Source: Gyrodactylus bullatarudis (Eukaryota > Platyhelminthes > Monogenea > Gyrodactylidea > Gyrodactylidae). From it: 64,000 nt of DNA. The stretch lies in assembly GCA_012064415.1 (NCBI GenBank), contig SSNU01000127.1:513152-577151 (forward strand). The letters run 5' to 3'. Position numbers and translations under genes: made by a program. Positions 1 through 13,600 of the stretch are shown here, in pieces; within the stretch, counting starts at the first letter, position 1; the number at the start of each line of letters is the position of its first letter. The notes under the pieces were generated by a model. That model was not told where the DNA came from. It did not search any database and saw only the letters and a program-made list of their open reading frames with translations.

Positions 1-1232
1 TTCTTACACAGATCTGGCAGAAATCTTTGAAATTCTCGATTGAATGTAATTTAGTTGATACATATTCAAACCACAATAATTCTGTAGTAAAAGATGAAAA
101 AATTTAGCCTTTCAAAAAATGACTAATTTTTCGCTTGATCGAATCTCTTCTATCTCAAAGAGATCTCGTTCTGTATATTTAAAGAGTAGGAATATTTATT
201 TGAAAACTTTACCCCATCGAATAAATTTGAGCAATTTGAATGATGCAAGTAAACATTTGAAGAGTAGGACAGGAGGTGAACGGATATAGGCATGATAATG
301 ATCGTTAGTACGCATATTTTAAGCCCAAGAGACTTCTTGTATAGCTTAATAATAATATTCCGAGTGAATTCAGGGTATTACATTCATTTTCACGAAATGG
401 AAATAAATATATATATTTCGATTAGCCATATAATATTAGAGAGTGTAATAATTATAATTATAATTTTGTAAATATATTATTATTATTAAAAATACAGTTA
501 AATAATTCGAGTCTAATGTAGAGAGACAAGTGGGATAAATTAGTTTTAGCTCAAGGCTGCCTCTTCTCTAGAGTCAGATCATTCAGCCATGTAGAAAAGT
601 TTTTGGATCAAATCATAGAAAAAAACGTTACACTAATTTAATTCATCAAGCTAATGGATTAGAATTTTCTTGCTCACGGCTAGTATTTTTTGTTGATGTT
701 ATTTCAGTAAAAAAAATAAAAAAAGTTTGCATTTCCATACGGAATGATTAATTTTGGAGAAAAGATACATGCGTAATAGGAAAATTGTCGTTTGTGACCC
801 CTGAACAAAATTTCATCATCTATTTTAAATGGACTTCTACTCATGTGTACTCTATATCCTGAGTTATCAAAAGCTAAAAAAATTTCACTTCCGTTCTTGA
901 ATTATTATCTCGTATAATTTAATAGAGAGAAAAAAAATTGGTAAATTTTCAACAGATCAAAAATCTTTTACTCGAAAGAGACAGTTTTAGACAGATCATA
1001 GCAAATCTTTCCGAGAACTTTTCACACAACCTAATATTTCTGAAACGCGTCAAATTTGCTGGAAATATCGTTTAATTAAGAAAGACAGAATGTAAACAAA
1101 ATTCCAGGATAAAATTTAATTTGAGAAAATCGTAAAAACATGGGACAGTCATTAGTCAACTACCTACTTCAGTGAATTAAAAAAATAATTCAAAATTAAA
1201 TAAACCTTAACCGTAGAATGAAATTTGGGGAT
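1..1232. other. Non-coding flank downstream of the protocadherin-like gene
   Basis: AT-rich sequence with no reading frame that I can support. It lies 3' of the stop codon of the minus-strand protocadherin-like gene and probably includes its 3' UTR. At the extreme left edge (about 1-45, minus) a short open stretch ends in a GTAAGA donor-like site, so an exon of another gene could start there, but it is too short to call. Confidence 0.4.
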
Positions 1233-1637
1233 CTATACACCTCCACTTGTATTGAAACAAAAATAAATTTTCTTTCGAGAATTAATACCAATCAGATGAA
1301 ATGTAGAAAAATCAAGCTTGTTTATAGGTGTATTTGTGATTTGTTCTGGTAATTTTATGATATCAATCAAATTACCTATATCACCAAGACGAAAGGGCAA
1401 ATTTTCACACGCATTGTACTGATTAGTATGAGAATGATTTTCTTCAAAATGATAGTTGTCCTGATAGTAAGAGAGTTGACTTTGATTAAATGAGTTGGAC
1501 TGAAAACTTCTCAATGTTCCAGTATGATCAGAGAAGAAAATATTGCCGTTATTGCTTCCATTCAGGTTGGCTGGGTAATTATTCCCATTGTAATAGTTCA
1601 TACTCGAATCAATTCGAGGGTCATTGTAATAGACATT
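1233..1637 (-). CDS. Protocadherin-like gene, exon 7 (cytoplasmic tail)
   Basis: 405 nt including the TAG stop at 1233-1235. Acceptor TTATATTTCAG. Codes 134 residues of Asn- and Tyr-rich cytoplasmic tail with no domain I recognise. Confidence 0.82.
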   Translation of the reverse strand, partial: NVYYNDPRIDSSMNYYNGNNYPANLNGSNNGNIFFSDHTGTLRSFQSNSFNQSQLSYYQDNYHFEENHSHTNQYNACENLPFRLGDIGNLIDIIKLPEQITNTPINKLDFSTFHLIGINSRKKIYFCFNTSGGV

Positions 1638-4600
1638 CTGAAATATAATAAAATCTTTAATAATTTGTTTTTTAAAACTAATCGGTTGAGTATGGTGATT
1701 CCCAAAAATAGGCAAACTATCACCGATTTTAGAAAAAAAGTTCGAGAAATAGCTTTAGTTTCCCAGATTTTCGTATCCGTTTCTTTAATAAATTTAAATA
1801 ATTTTTATAAAAAACTGTAAAAATTAGAATATTGAATAAAGAAAAAAGATGATACTGTTAATTTTTTACAAATAAGGCCTTACTTTGAGTATGTCCGAAA
1901 TAAAGGCCTTATTTGTGAAATAACTGGCCTCATCTTCTTTCTTTATTCAACATGACTTTGGGGACTCAGCTTAAAATAGATGTTCGTAGACATCTCATAG
2001 AATAAATTAGAATAAAATAAGAAGTTTGAGTTTATTACTGATTGGTCGATGGTTTTATAACACTAATGAGCTCACCTGGAAATTTGGTTTATCATTCTTT
2101 TCATCGGCCATAAAAAGGGGTTGAGGAGATAAGAATTCATTATGGCTGGCACTAGGTATTGACTTGTGGGAACAGCAAAAACTCCGGATTTTAATCATTA
2201 ATAAAACAACCAAAATTAGTCCAAAAGAGAGAATAACTGCGAAAGTGATTAACAGGACCAGTGTATACTCTTTTGAAATGTCCTTAAAGTTTTGATGGAA
2301 AAATCTGCTCAGACTAGAATCGTCATATTTCTTGATCAAATCAATCTGAGAGATTGGTGGATCCGTCGTTATTGATAGGATTATTTCGTTATAAGATACT
2401 TGTATTGGATTCCCAAAATCAGATGCTGAAATCTGAAGCTTATTTCTGCCCTAAAAGGTAAATTTAAACTTAGCTTAAAATGAAATTGCATTTCAATAAT
2501 TTCGAGATTGAAAAATTGAGACTAGAAAAACTGAATGCGAAAAATATTAGGCCAATTTTTGAATTTCGAAAATGCGTCAAATTGGTCATCGAAGTTAAAA
2601 AAATTATTCAGCCTTTAACTTGCGAGGATTGGATAATTCAGATGGTTCGAATTTACAAAATGATGACATGTTATACGATAGATCCACGAAAACTCTAGAA
2701 ATTTCGATCAGTTTTTTTGAATGTCTAAATTCTTCCTCAAAGCCTTGATCAATTCATTAACTAGCTATTTTAATGATTATGTTGATGCCTCTTTTAGTGT
2801 TAAACTAACAATGTAATCTTTTGGTATTGTCTTGGCAACCATTAGTTCACCAGACGTTTCATCAAGATGAATATAATCATGAAGACTTGAATCGGAGAGT
2901 TTATACTGAAGTCTTGCATTCTCACCGTCATCTGAATCTTTTGCTTCAATTCTTGTGATCAAATATCCGACTGGTTCTTGATAAGAAAGCTGAAACTAGA
3001 ATTTGGAAAAAAATGGTTTAAATATGTAGGAGTTATTCAAATTTTTGCTTTCAATTTTTAATGAATCGAAGACCATTTCTTTTCATCTTTGAGCTGAATA
3101 TTTTTATTGATTTGAAAGTGGTGGTCAGAAGAAGTCTTTCATGATCGCAATTAGACAAGATTTCCTAAAATTCTCTAATATATAAATATGTATTAATCTT
3201 GTTGAAAAATTGAGATTCCCCAATTCATATAAGTCAGTTTTAGTTTAGTTACCTCATTGAATTGTGTTAGGGTATTGTTTGCTCGTTCTACTATTAGCTG
3301 ACCAATCTTCATTACTGGAGGGTTCACAAAAATTGGAGCATTATCATTGATATCCGAAACAATAATCTTGACAGTAACATTGGTCGTCAACTGAATATCG
3401 TTGATACCACTCTCATGATAATTGGAGACAAACTCTGGATTATCCACAGCCATTACGGTTAATTTGTAAGTTGATTTGGTTTCACGGTCAACACTATCAT
3501 GTACATGGATGATTCCATTTATGTCAATCTGGAATAAAATTCATAATTTTATTAATTTTCTAAATTGCCCGTATCCCACCAAAAACGTATTCTTGAATTT
3601 TCATGATGATTTGAAATCATGAATGTTTTTAAGCATATTGTCTAAATCTTAGACGATGCAAACAATCCCTTGAGACAACAGAAGAGAACCTTAGTTTAAA
3701 TAAAGTCGATCCTTTTGATAAAAATTCTCACATGAAAAGGCACGCCTTTGTCGAGAATTCTATATTGTAACCTTCCATATTCGCCGAGATCATTGTCTGT
3801 TGCCTTCACTTGGCCTATTTCGGGATATTCAGCTAGACCATTTATAATCTTAAAGGGTCTATTCATGACATCAAACTCTTCAATGGTAAACTCGTACGAG
3901 GCTTCTAAAAACTTTGGCCGACAATCATTGCGATCTAACAGGTTCACAAAAACCTCTGCGTGGTCAGTAAAATTTCTATTCTTTCGACCGCTGGCTTGAA
4001 TCTTGGAATGAAAAAAAATATTTTATTGAAGAAAAATATTCAAAACACCAAAGAGTAGAATTCTCAATCAATTTCCGTTACTAAAAATTGAAACAAATAA
4101 GAAACTCTGAAAGAGGTTAAAGAAACATTGTTTTTATACAATCGTATTCTACTCAGTTAAAAGTTGTTCTCTGAATTCAAACAACTTTTGGGAAGATTAA
4201 AATTCACCCTGACTAAAACGATAGATTTAAAACTAATTAATCAATATAAAATAGGGACATTTATGATTTTTTGTAAAACTATTTTGATCAGATCAACTGA
4301 TATTTTCTCTATTTTGATTCTTTCATTTTTTTGATCGCTATGCTCATCCTTTAAAAATAGATTTGAAAATAATTGTATGAATCATTTTCTCGAGTCATTA
4401 ATTATTGAAAACATATTTGAGAATACAACAAAATGCAGCATTCTCAAAGGTACTGCAACAGATGAATCAATTTCTGATCACATCCTTCTTTTATTATTCA
4501 GATTCAGGAGGTGTACAAGGAAGGAATGTATTTTATTTTGAAAAATTCAATGACCTTAATTATTATTTGAGGGCTAATTCTTTCCCCTTTTTATGAATGA

Positions 4601-7600
4601 TCTTCTTTGATATCATTTTTTTATTATGAACAAAACGTTTAGCTAACCTGAAACAAATTCATGTTATTGATTACCCATTCTTACATTAGGAAAACATACT
4701 CAATAGATATTGATAAGTGAACCTAAACAATTTAATAATGTAAGCCCAGGATAGATCAGATTATGGACTAATACTCATTATTTTCACGAATATCAAAAAG
4801 TCAGAAAATTAAACATCTTGTAAAACCTTTCAATAATTTTTAATTTTGAAATTGAGAGAATTGCCAAATTATCATTTATTCACAATTTTTTCGACTTTAA
4901 GCTTTAATAACTTCGCCGAGATGATATTAAAATCATTAATGAACTAAGAATATAAAAAATCGAAAAGGAACCCAAAAACTCTTAAAATAAAAAAGTTTGC
5001 TTGAAAGTAGTGAGACCATTTTTGGGTGTTAAATGTCAAAAAATCAAAAATTTGGCTCTATTATGTCACTATTTAAGAAATCTTATCTTTCAAAATTTTG
5101 AACTGAACTTGAAATTGTTTGCCATGATGTGGAACTTGTGCGGCTTGGCAGTTTGAAATTATCGAAATTAAATTTTTAAAATCTACCCCTAATGGATAAT
5201 TAAGAGGTTTGATTCATAAGGATTTACTTAAGCCTGAAGAGAAGACTCTATTAGTTTATCAATTCCAGTGTGATTGTGGAGCTTCGTACATAGGAAGAAC
5301 TATTAGGAAATTGTATACAAGATCGAATGATCATCTACATAAGGATACCGCGGTTACTAGACATCTTAAGCAGGAAAACCGCGCAGCTTCAATTTCAAAT
5401 TTTTCCGTTTTATACAAAACCCTGGGGATGACTGCATAGATGTATGGATAAAGGGGAAATTCTTTATCAATCAATACAAACCCAATCTATGAGTTCAGAA
5501 AAACTATTCATATAATCTTCAATTACCTTGGCCTATGTGAGCTTTTTCACTTTTCTCTCCACTGTTGCTATTTAATGGAGAGTTTTGGTGTTTTTTCAGT
5601 TTGCATATATTCTTAATTCTTAAACTTTTACTATTTCTTTCAAAATTGTAAATTATTATTTTCATTCAATTATTTAACTCTTATCATTTTTAAAGTGATA
5701 CCACTGATGATCCTTTAAGAAATACGTATATGGTGTTAATATATCTTTTATTTCTATTTTAATATGATTTTAAGTGGATTTTCGGACGTATTTGAGAATT
5801 TACGTGAATTATTCAATCAGAAAAATTAAGAGGTCCACAAAAATTAGATTACTGTATGATAAAATCGTCATTTATTTTAATTAAAAAGAGACGATAAGTG
5901 AATGAGTAACTATAGAAATAAACGTGGTCCAGTTATTTAGTTATTAAATAACTACTTGGCAAATTCCAGCTTAACATGGAATCTCTAAACATGAATTAGT
6001 TAATCAAATTTAAATTTTTTAATGCACTTTTGAAAGAATGCGTAAAAAACTTGCAAATTAGTGAAGAAAAGTTTAAATAAAAGCATAGAGAATATGGATA
6101 AAACTAATTCTTGCGTTTCAAACAACTTTTTATGATAATTTATTACTCAAAATTCTCAAATTTGACTAGATAACTAAGATTGTCAGAAAAAATATGGCCA
6201 TTTTTATAATGAGTGTAAGAATAAAATCAAAAATTTCTAGTAAGATACCTTAAAATTGAGATAATTTTATCTTGTCTCCAAAAATCAAAATTTAATCCAA
6301 TCTTTGAGAAAATTCCCGATAAAAAATTATGCAATGAATAAGAATAAGAGTACAGTACTGTATTGTCTGAGATGATAAAAGCATATTAATTTTTTGGGTT
6401 CTAAATTGAATTTTTAAATCTTTTGATGTCAAACGATCTCCAAAATCAACAAGTTAACAAAATTTCTGAAAGCTTGAACATGGTAGACTTACAAAATCTA
6501 GAAATTCTTATTCTCGTTTAGTAAAGAAATGATTTTGAAATTTTTTAATGATGGCCCTTTGAGAAATGAACATTCATTGTTCGATTTGTATCGTTTTATA
6601 AATTTTCTACCTTTTTCTTGTAATTTTATAGGGAAAAATTTATTGGCTTAAATGCAGCCTTGCTATAAATATAGATTACCTTCATATAATAAACATTAAT
6701 ATAATATAAAATACATTAAAATTTTGTTCAAAAAAGGGAAGTTTGACTCATTTAGGTTACCTAAAATCCAAGTACTACCCAGTATTAGTATTACTCAATA
6801 TAAAGAGGGTGGAGTCGATGTATGGGAGCATCTGCCAAAGTTTATGAATAAATTTCCAAAATAAAAATGAAAAAAAATTCACTCAAGAACTCTCTCATCC
6901 GGTCATACATACAAATGTAATAAAATCTCTCTGTCTAAATTGCTCATAGTGAAGGAATGTTCAAGCAAACTTTGCCCCCTTTCTGTGATTACTCATATCA
7001 CTCCTCTGTGTTTATATTTAGTAGAGAAGCAATTTTTACTCGTAATTTATTATCACTCCAATGATGAGAATTAAGAAAATTGGAAAGTGTTTTCGAAGAA
7101 AATTTACTTCAGATTTAACACAAGTCAAAAAATTGAAAGAAAGATCTTTTAACCAATCTAATTTTCACAAATTTTGTTCAAGAGTTAGTTTAATCTTTAT
7201 GGTTTTATGACAACTAAAAGTATTTCCATTTCGCTTACAAAATTCCTAATATTTCTAAGGTTCTACAAGTAGCAGAAAAGTGGTGTAGGTATCAATCGAA
7301 AGCTTGAAAAATATATCATTCAAATTTTATTTTAATTAAAGTTCTGAGAATTTTCTCTAGGTCTAGTCTCATGTACGTAGATGGAATATTATAGTAAGAA
7401 AAAAATTTATGATAAATCAATTTAGCAAAGAAACATGTTGAAGAGGCTGATGTTTTGATGAATTTCCATGTAAAAGACAGACAAAAATCATTTGAGCAAA
7501 GGATAAGTGAAAATCCAAAATAAAATGGATCACATACAAAAAAGCATATTTTTGATCTTGATTGGGGGTACATGAAATCATGAAAAAATCGATCATTGAT

Positions 7601-10600
7601 CCTTATTCTACTAATTTTTGCTTACCTTGAACTGATATCCTTCAGGTACTGTCTCTCTATCAAGTTTAATTTTTGAACGTAGATTGCCACTATCATCGAT
7701 GCAAAATGTGTCAGTTATTCTTGAATCATCACTAATCAGAGAATAATCAATGAGAGCATTCTCTCCGACATCCAAATCGACCGCTACGATTTTACCAACA
7801 ATTGAATTCTCCAAATTCCCTTCTAAATACTAAAAGAAAAAAATAAAGAAAAACATCATGAATAGTGAAGTTTGAGAAAGATCGGTAATCTCATGAGTTC
7901 TTTCAGAGAATATTTCAAATACTTTGAGCACAAAACTGACTGTGATATTAGTGAATTATACACTAGAAAAACTCAAATTTCAAAATAATCTGTAAAAATA
8001 ATGTGTGTGTAGAATCCAAAAGACCGATGTTTTCTAATAGTTGACTGACATCCTTTAGATGAGTATTATGGCATTACAGTCTGATGTTGAATAGAATAGG
8101 TGTAAAAGAGTCAATCAAATCTACTAGGTGAAGGGTTTACTTCCCTTCATTATGCTGGTGGCGAAAATGAGACGATATTGATTCAAATAAAAAATAAATT
8201 CAAATGGACAGCCAATTTCACTATTTTTTACGTTGATTGAAGGATATTTCTTTATTGATGTCTGTACGCTATTTGTTTCTTTGTACTATGAGCCAAATGA
8301 TACACCAAAAGACAAGCTACTGAAGACACACAAACAAAATTGATAAAAACAAACAATATGAGGGCAAAAAGTCATTCTCCTAATAGGCACCCTTACATTT
8401 GATTTTAAAAATTATCATTTTTACTGTGTAATACAGTGCTTTCCTGAAACAATATTAGGGTAAAAATAACAAGGTATAACAAGATATTTATCAGCCGATG
8501 AAATCTTGTCTTTAGAAAATCTAAAAAATATATAGGGATAGCATTGGTCAACAAACTTTCTCGGAGTAATAATCGGTATGCTTAGTCATTTTTAACAGAA
8601 AATATTGCTATTGTTATAAAAAAATCAGTAATGACAGCTCATCACAGGGAAAAGAGTGAAACTGAGATTTTTTTATATAGTCCAAAATAAATGGAAGAAC
8701 AAAATCATGTATTTTGACATAAAAAATGGGAAAATAAGTCAGAATTATATCAACTGATTTATATTTAATAAATTCTCTTTTAGTTTAGACCTTGTTTTCT
8801 TTATTTGGCCATAAATTAATCGTTTTTATTGCATTGAGAAAATTCTGGAAGATAAACTCATGTAAGTTGATTTGAAGATGGAAATTTACGACTCTTACAT
8901 AAAATCTCATTTTTCATGAAAAAGAGGGATGTTAATTTTTTCAAATTTAGATTACACTCTTTTGCTAATCATCATGTTTCTTCTCAGAATTGTTTTACCG
9001 CGGCCAGTTTCTTTTGAAGTTTAATTTTTAATTTTTCTAGTTAATATGAAGATGGGAATTTATGATTTTTACAAAATTCATAAATTTTTCATCAAGAAAT
9101 CGAATTTGATCAAGAAATTTTGGAATCTAGATTATGAGGCCCTCTTTCACGATACGGAGAAAAACAATTTAGAAAAAATCAATTTTTAAGGAAAATACGG
9201 CGAATTTGAAATCTTGTAGTGCCAAATTCCCATTTTTTTGAACTTTGAGTTGAAAATTTCAATGTGAGAGAGTAATCAAAAGTTAGGATCACAATTAGTC
9301 AAAGAAATCAAATATGCTGAACCTGGTTTTGAGAATCACTTCGTAATCGTGTAAAAATCAAATTTTGATTCTTAAATCATTTTCCCGACTTGAAAGTCGA
9401 TGAAATTTGATATTTTAAGATCCCTGAAAAATGACGAATTTATCAAAAATTTTATTATGATCATCGGTTTTTTTGTCTTATTGTGATCCTAAAAATCAAC
9501 TTTTGATCTCTCTCTCACATTAAAATCAACAAAAATTTTCAACTCAAAGTTCAAAAAAATTGGGAATTTGGCGCTACTTCAAGATTTCAAATTTGCCGTA
9601 TTTTCCTTAAAAATTGATTTTTTCTAAAATTTTTTCTCCGTATCGTGAAAGTGGGCCTCATAATCTAGATTCCAAAAATTCTTGATCAAATTCGATTTCT
9701 TGATGAAAAATTTATGAATTTTGTAAAAATCATAAATTCCCATCTTCATATTAATTAGCTTTAGAATCGTTTTATGTATAGGGTTAAAATGCTACAAGAA
9801 TGTATCCTTAGATTTTCGTCAAAATCATCAATTTTCACCTTCACATTTACTATATAACTAAAGCTCTATTATCATTAAAGACTACTTTTGAGTAATAATT
9901 TTGCCAAATTATCAACTTTTATAAGTAGCATTGAATATTCTCTAGGATGAAATAATCCCTAGGGATTCAGCTTAGTGTTGTTGTGATCAAGCTCGATTCG
10001 ATCACGAATTACATGACAAGGAAAAGGCAGAGTTTTTCCCTTGGGTCATTTTAAATAAAAAATAGAAAGTAGTTTTTTCCTCCTTCTATTGGATGAATCA
10101 TTTCGTCATTTCTGCTGTCATCGATAATACTGGATAGGGATTGTTGGAAATCTTTTTCCTTCACGCGTTCAATTTGAAATTGTCAAGAAAAATGTGAGGG
10201 GCTATTTGTCAACAACAATTCAATTATTTATTCACTAAATAAATGTTGATTTTCGTATAGGAATAGGGTTTGCAGCCCCCAAGGCATTAGTCATTCATTT
10301 GAGGATTTAGTAAGGTTCATAAATCATTGAAAATTTATCGCACTTTTATCTCTTCCACTAGATGAATTTATTTCCTATATAAAGCTCCATTTTTAAGCGA
10401 TTTAGTCTAATAATTGAAAATCATCACCTTCCGCTCCATTTTTGCTATTTATCGAAAAACAGTAAATCAACAAGTAAATTTTTATCCTGATTCTGAATCT
10501 GTGCTCAGATTTTTCCTATCTTAAAAGGTTTGGGTACGATGTTACTGATGATCCTTTATAGTGTCTTATAATTTATTTTCCAAAATCATGGAATCATTTT

Positions 10601-13600
10601 TCTTCTTCTTAACCCTTTCAGGTCCATGGCCCTTATGTGGGCCAAAATATTAAGCCTAAAATGTTTTTTTGAAATAAAGATCCCATAAATAAAAGATATA
10701 CACCATTAAATAACTTGTCTATCAATCTTTCCGAAAACAGTTGGAACAAAAGTTATTTTATTAGAATTGACTAAATTCACCTTATTTATTGAAAAAATCC
10801 TAAAATTACTTGTGCGGTCGCTTGAAAGTAGATAAGGAAAATGTATTGAAAAGTGTCGAAAAAAGATTTTCTATTGAAAAGTTTTCAGATGATTAAAGGT
10901 TTTATTATTCATCGATAATTCATTCTGATTCTGAATATGTATTCATATTCGATGTTTGAACTCATTAAATAGACTCTGACCTGAAAGGGTTAAGAATGGA
11001 CCAATGAATCTTACGCTTTTAGCACACATCTTTTAAGTCTGTAGTTTGCTTTTTTCCAAAATCTCTACTTACCATGATCAATATCAGAAGTTAGTAAATT
11101 TAGTTTACATATCAAGAAATTCATCTTCCTAACCTATTCACGGAGAGCATTTCCAATTTTTGAATGCTGTCATTACGAGTTTATGTTTATTAATTTCGTC
11201 CGAAGAGTCAACTCTTTTTCTTCTTTCTTTACAATTTTTGAAATCCAAATTCAATTATTGGACACAAATAAATCTAAAAAAAATTAAAAAGAGGAAACTC
11301 ATATCAAACGTAGAGACAGCTGGACGACAGTCGATTTATTTTCAATTTATGGATTGACTTATCCTACAAATTGTATAGGATCCAATGTATGCAAAAGACT
11401 GCAAAAAGTATTGATTATTAGGATTCTGAAAGAAATCAAATATCATGATTTCCGTCAGTCAATTTTTTCGTTTAGAACGTTTTCAATCAGCTCAGCACTA
11501 TTTTGAGATTTCATTTCTAATGAAAAGTAAAACACGACCAGAAAAATGATGTTAGATTCCATTTTTTTTCTCAACTTTTATTCCTCTTGAATTGGGCTTG
11601 ATTTGAAGAATTTATACAAGCAACATTTTTAATTAAGCAAATCAATTATGAAATTTTTTCAAATGCATGATAGCTAAACACGATAGTAAAAGAATCCTTA
11701 ATATTTTTGATGGGATATAAACTCAACTCTATCCTGCCTGTTCAAAAATAACTATGCATTGCAACAAATGAAAATTTTCTGTTGCATTTCTGTAAATGAC
11801 AATAAATATTTAATAAGATACGTTCTTCTTGGATTGAATATATTGTGAACTAAACGTGAATTCAGATTAAATAAAATCTCTAAGATATACAATCTCCTCT
11901 AATAAAGTTTGAAGAGATTAATTTAGTTCAAGAATGTGAAAGAAAAAAAGGCAGATGATTCTTAATCTATCTAATAGTCAAGAGTTTGAAAATAATGAAC
12001 CTGAGAATCACAGTCAGAACAAGAATTGGCTTGTAAAAAGGTTTTAACCCTTTAAGCTTCTCTGGGTCATATATGGAACAGATAACTTTCTCAAGCCATA
12101 ATTCTGTTTTAAAGAAACTGAAAATAATTTATTGAACATTTTTCTTTAAGAAAAACTAATATTCTTTCGAATAAGCCATGACTTATCAAGTTACGTTATG
12201 TTATTGAGAAGTTATGAAAATTTAAAAATGACTCGTTTTAGAAAAAAATATATAACTTCCTAGAAAACATAAACAAGGTTTTTGAAAAGCCTCTCTCAGA
12301 AATCGAAGAGAAAAAAAAACCATATTTGTAGAATTCGAAAATGTGATCACCTTGAATACATCTCTTGAAATAAAAATTTTAGCCATTTTCATGGTCTAAA
12401 AATGGTCAATTTTTGGGCCAATAACTCCCAAACTCAATCTCAGCGAATTCCTTTAAAAAAATTTAAGGGTTAAATTTTATTAAATTGTATAATTATTAAA
12501 GCTCAGATCTTGAAAATTCATACGATTACATGTAAGACTTTTATTATCATTCGACAAATTATGAGTCTATAATTGAAGAAATATTTCTCAAATCATTCAT
12601 GCTCGACTTTATAAGAGGACAATAAATTAAAATAATTATTTTAATCTCAGAAAGTTCAACCTAAGAGTATCATCTGAATATATCTGGACAAGAGGAAACT
12701 TTAAAGTGGAGACATTTAAAACAAAACTTGCCTCATAATTCACTTTATCAAAATTTATTTGTATCATTAATGTAGAGTAGAATAATTCGAATTTCCTTTC
12801 TGTGATCAATCAAGGAGAAATTGATAATAAATCTACATTTACATTGCTTGTAAAGTCTAATATCTTGAAAAATTATTTTTCCAAATTAAAAACCAATTCG
12901 TTCATCAAAATAATCGCAGAAGTCTTGGCAAGAAATAGATAAATAGATGAAATTGCATAAAAAACCTAAATTTGGTTGATATGAAGTCAGGAGTTCATGA
13001 TTTTTTCCTCAAGAACTCGAATGTGATGAAGATTCTCTGAAATCCCGATTATGAAGAGAATTTTTTTTCAAATTTTGAATTAGCGCTGAATTTCCGTTTT
13101 TTCAAATTTTTAGCGAGAAAATTTCAAAGATGTTTGGCGATCTCAATTAGAAGAGGAAACCGATTATTGCCAATAAAACTTTTAAAAGATCGACAAGATA
13201 TCAAAATTAGTAAAGTGTAGCCATTAGTTATCACTAATAACTTATTAGTTATTTCAACATCAATTGATTTTATTCGATTTACTTGTAAGTAGATCATGTA
13301 AGATATATGTTGTATATTCTCGATAAAGTATTAAAATAATACCTTAAACTAATAACTAGAGCCTCAAAAAATAATACCTAAAAATAATTTTTTAAGATCT
13401 AAAAATATTTTTAAATATTATTTATCGATTTTAAGGTATTTATTATTTCTTTATCGCGAATTTACAAAAAGTATCATACATAAACTACTTACAAGTAGAT
13501 AGAATTAAAAATAAAGCCTCGAGATAAAATCGAAATTACTATCTCCAAGGTATTTTTGAGCTTGGCAAATTGTTAGACAATGAAAATTATCTCCCTACCT

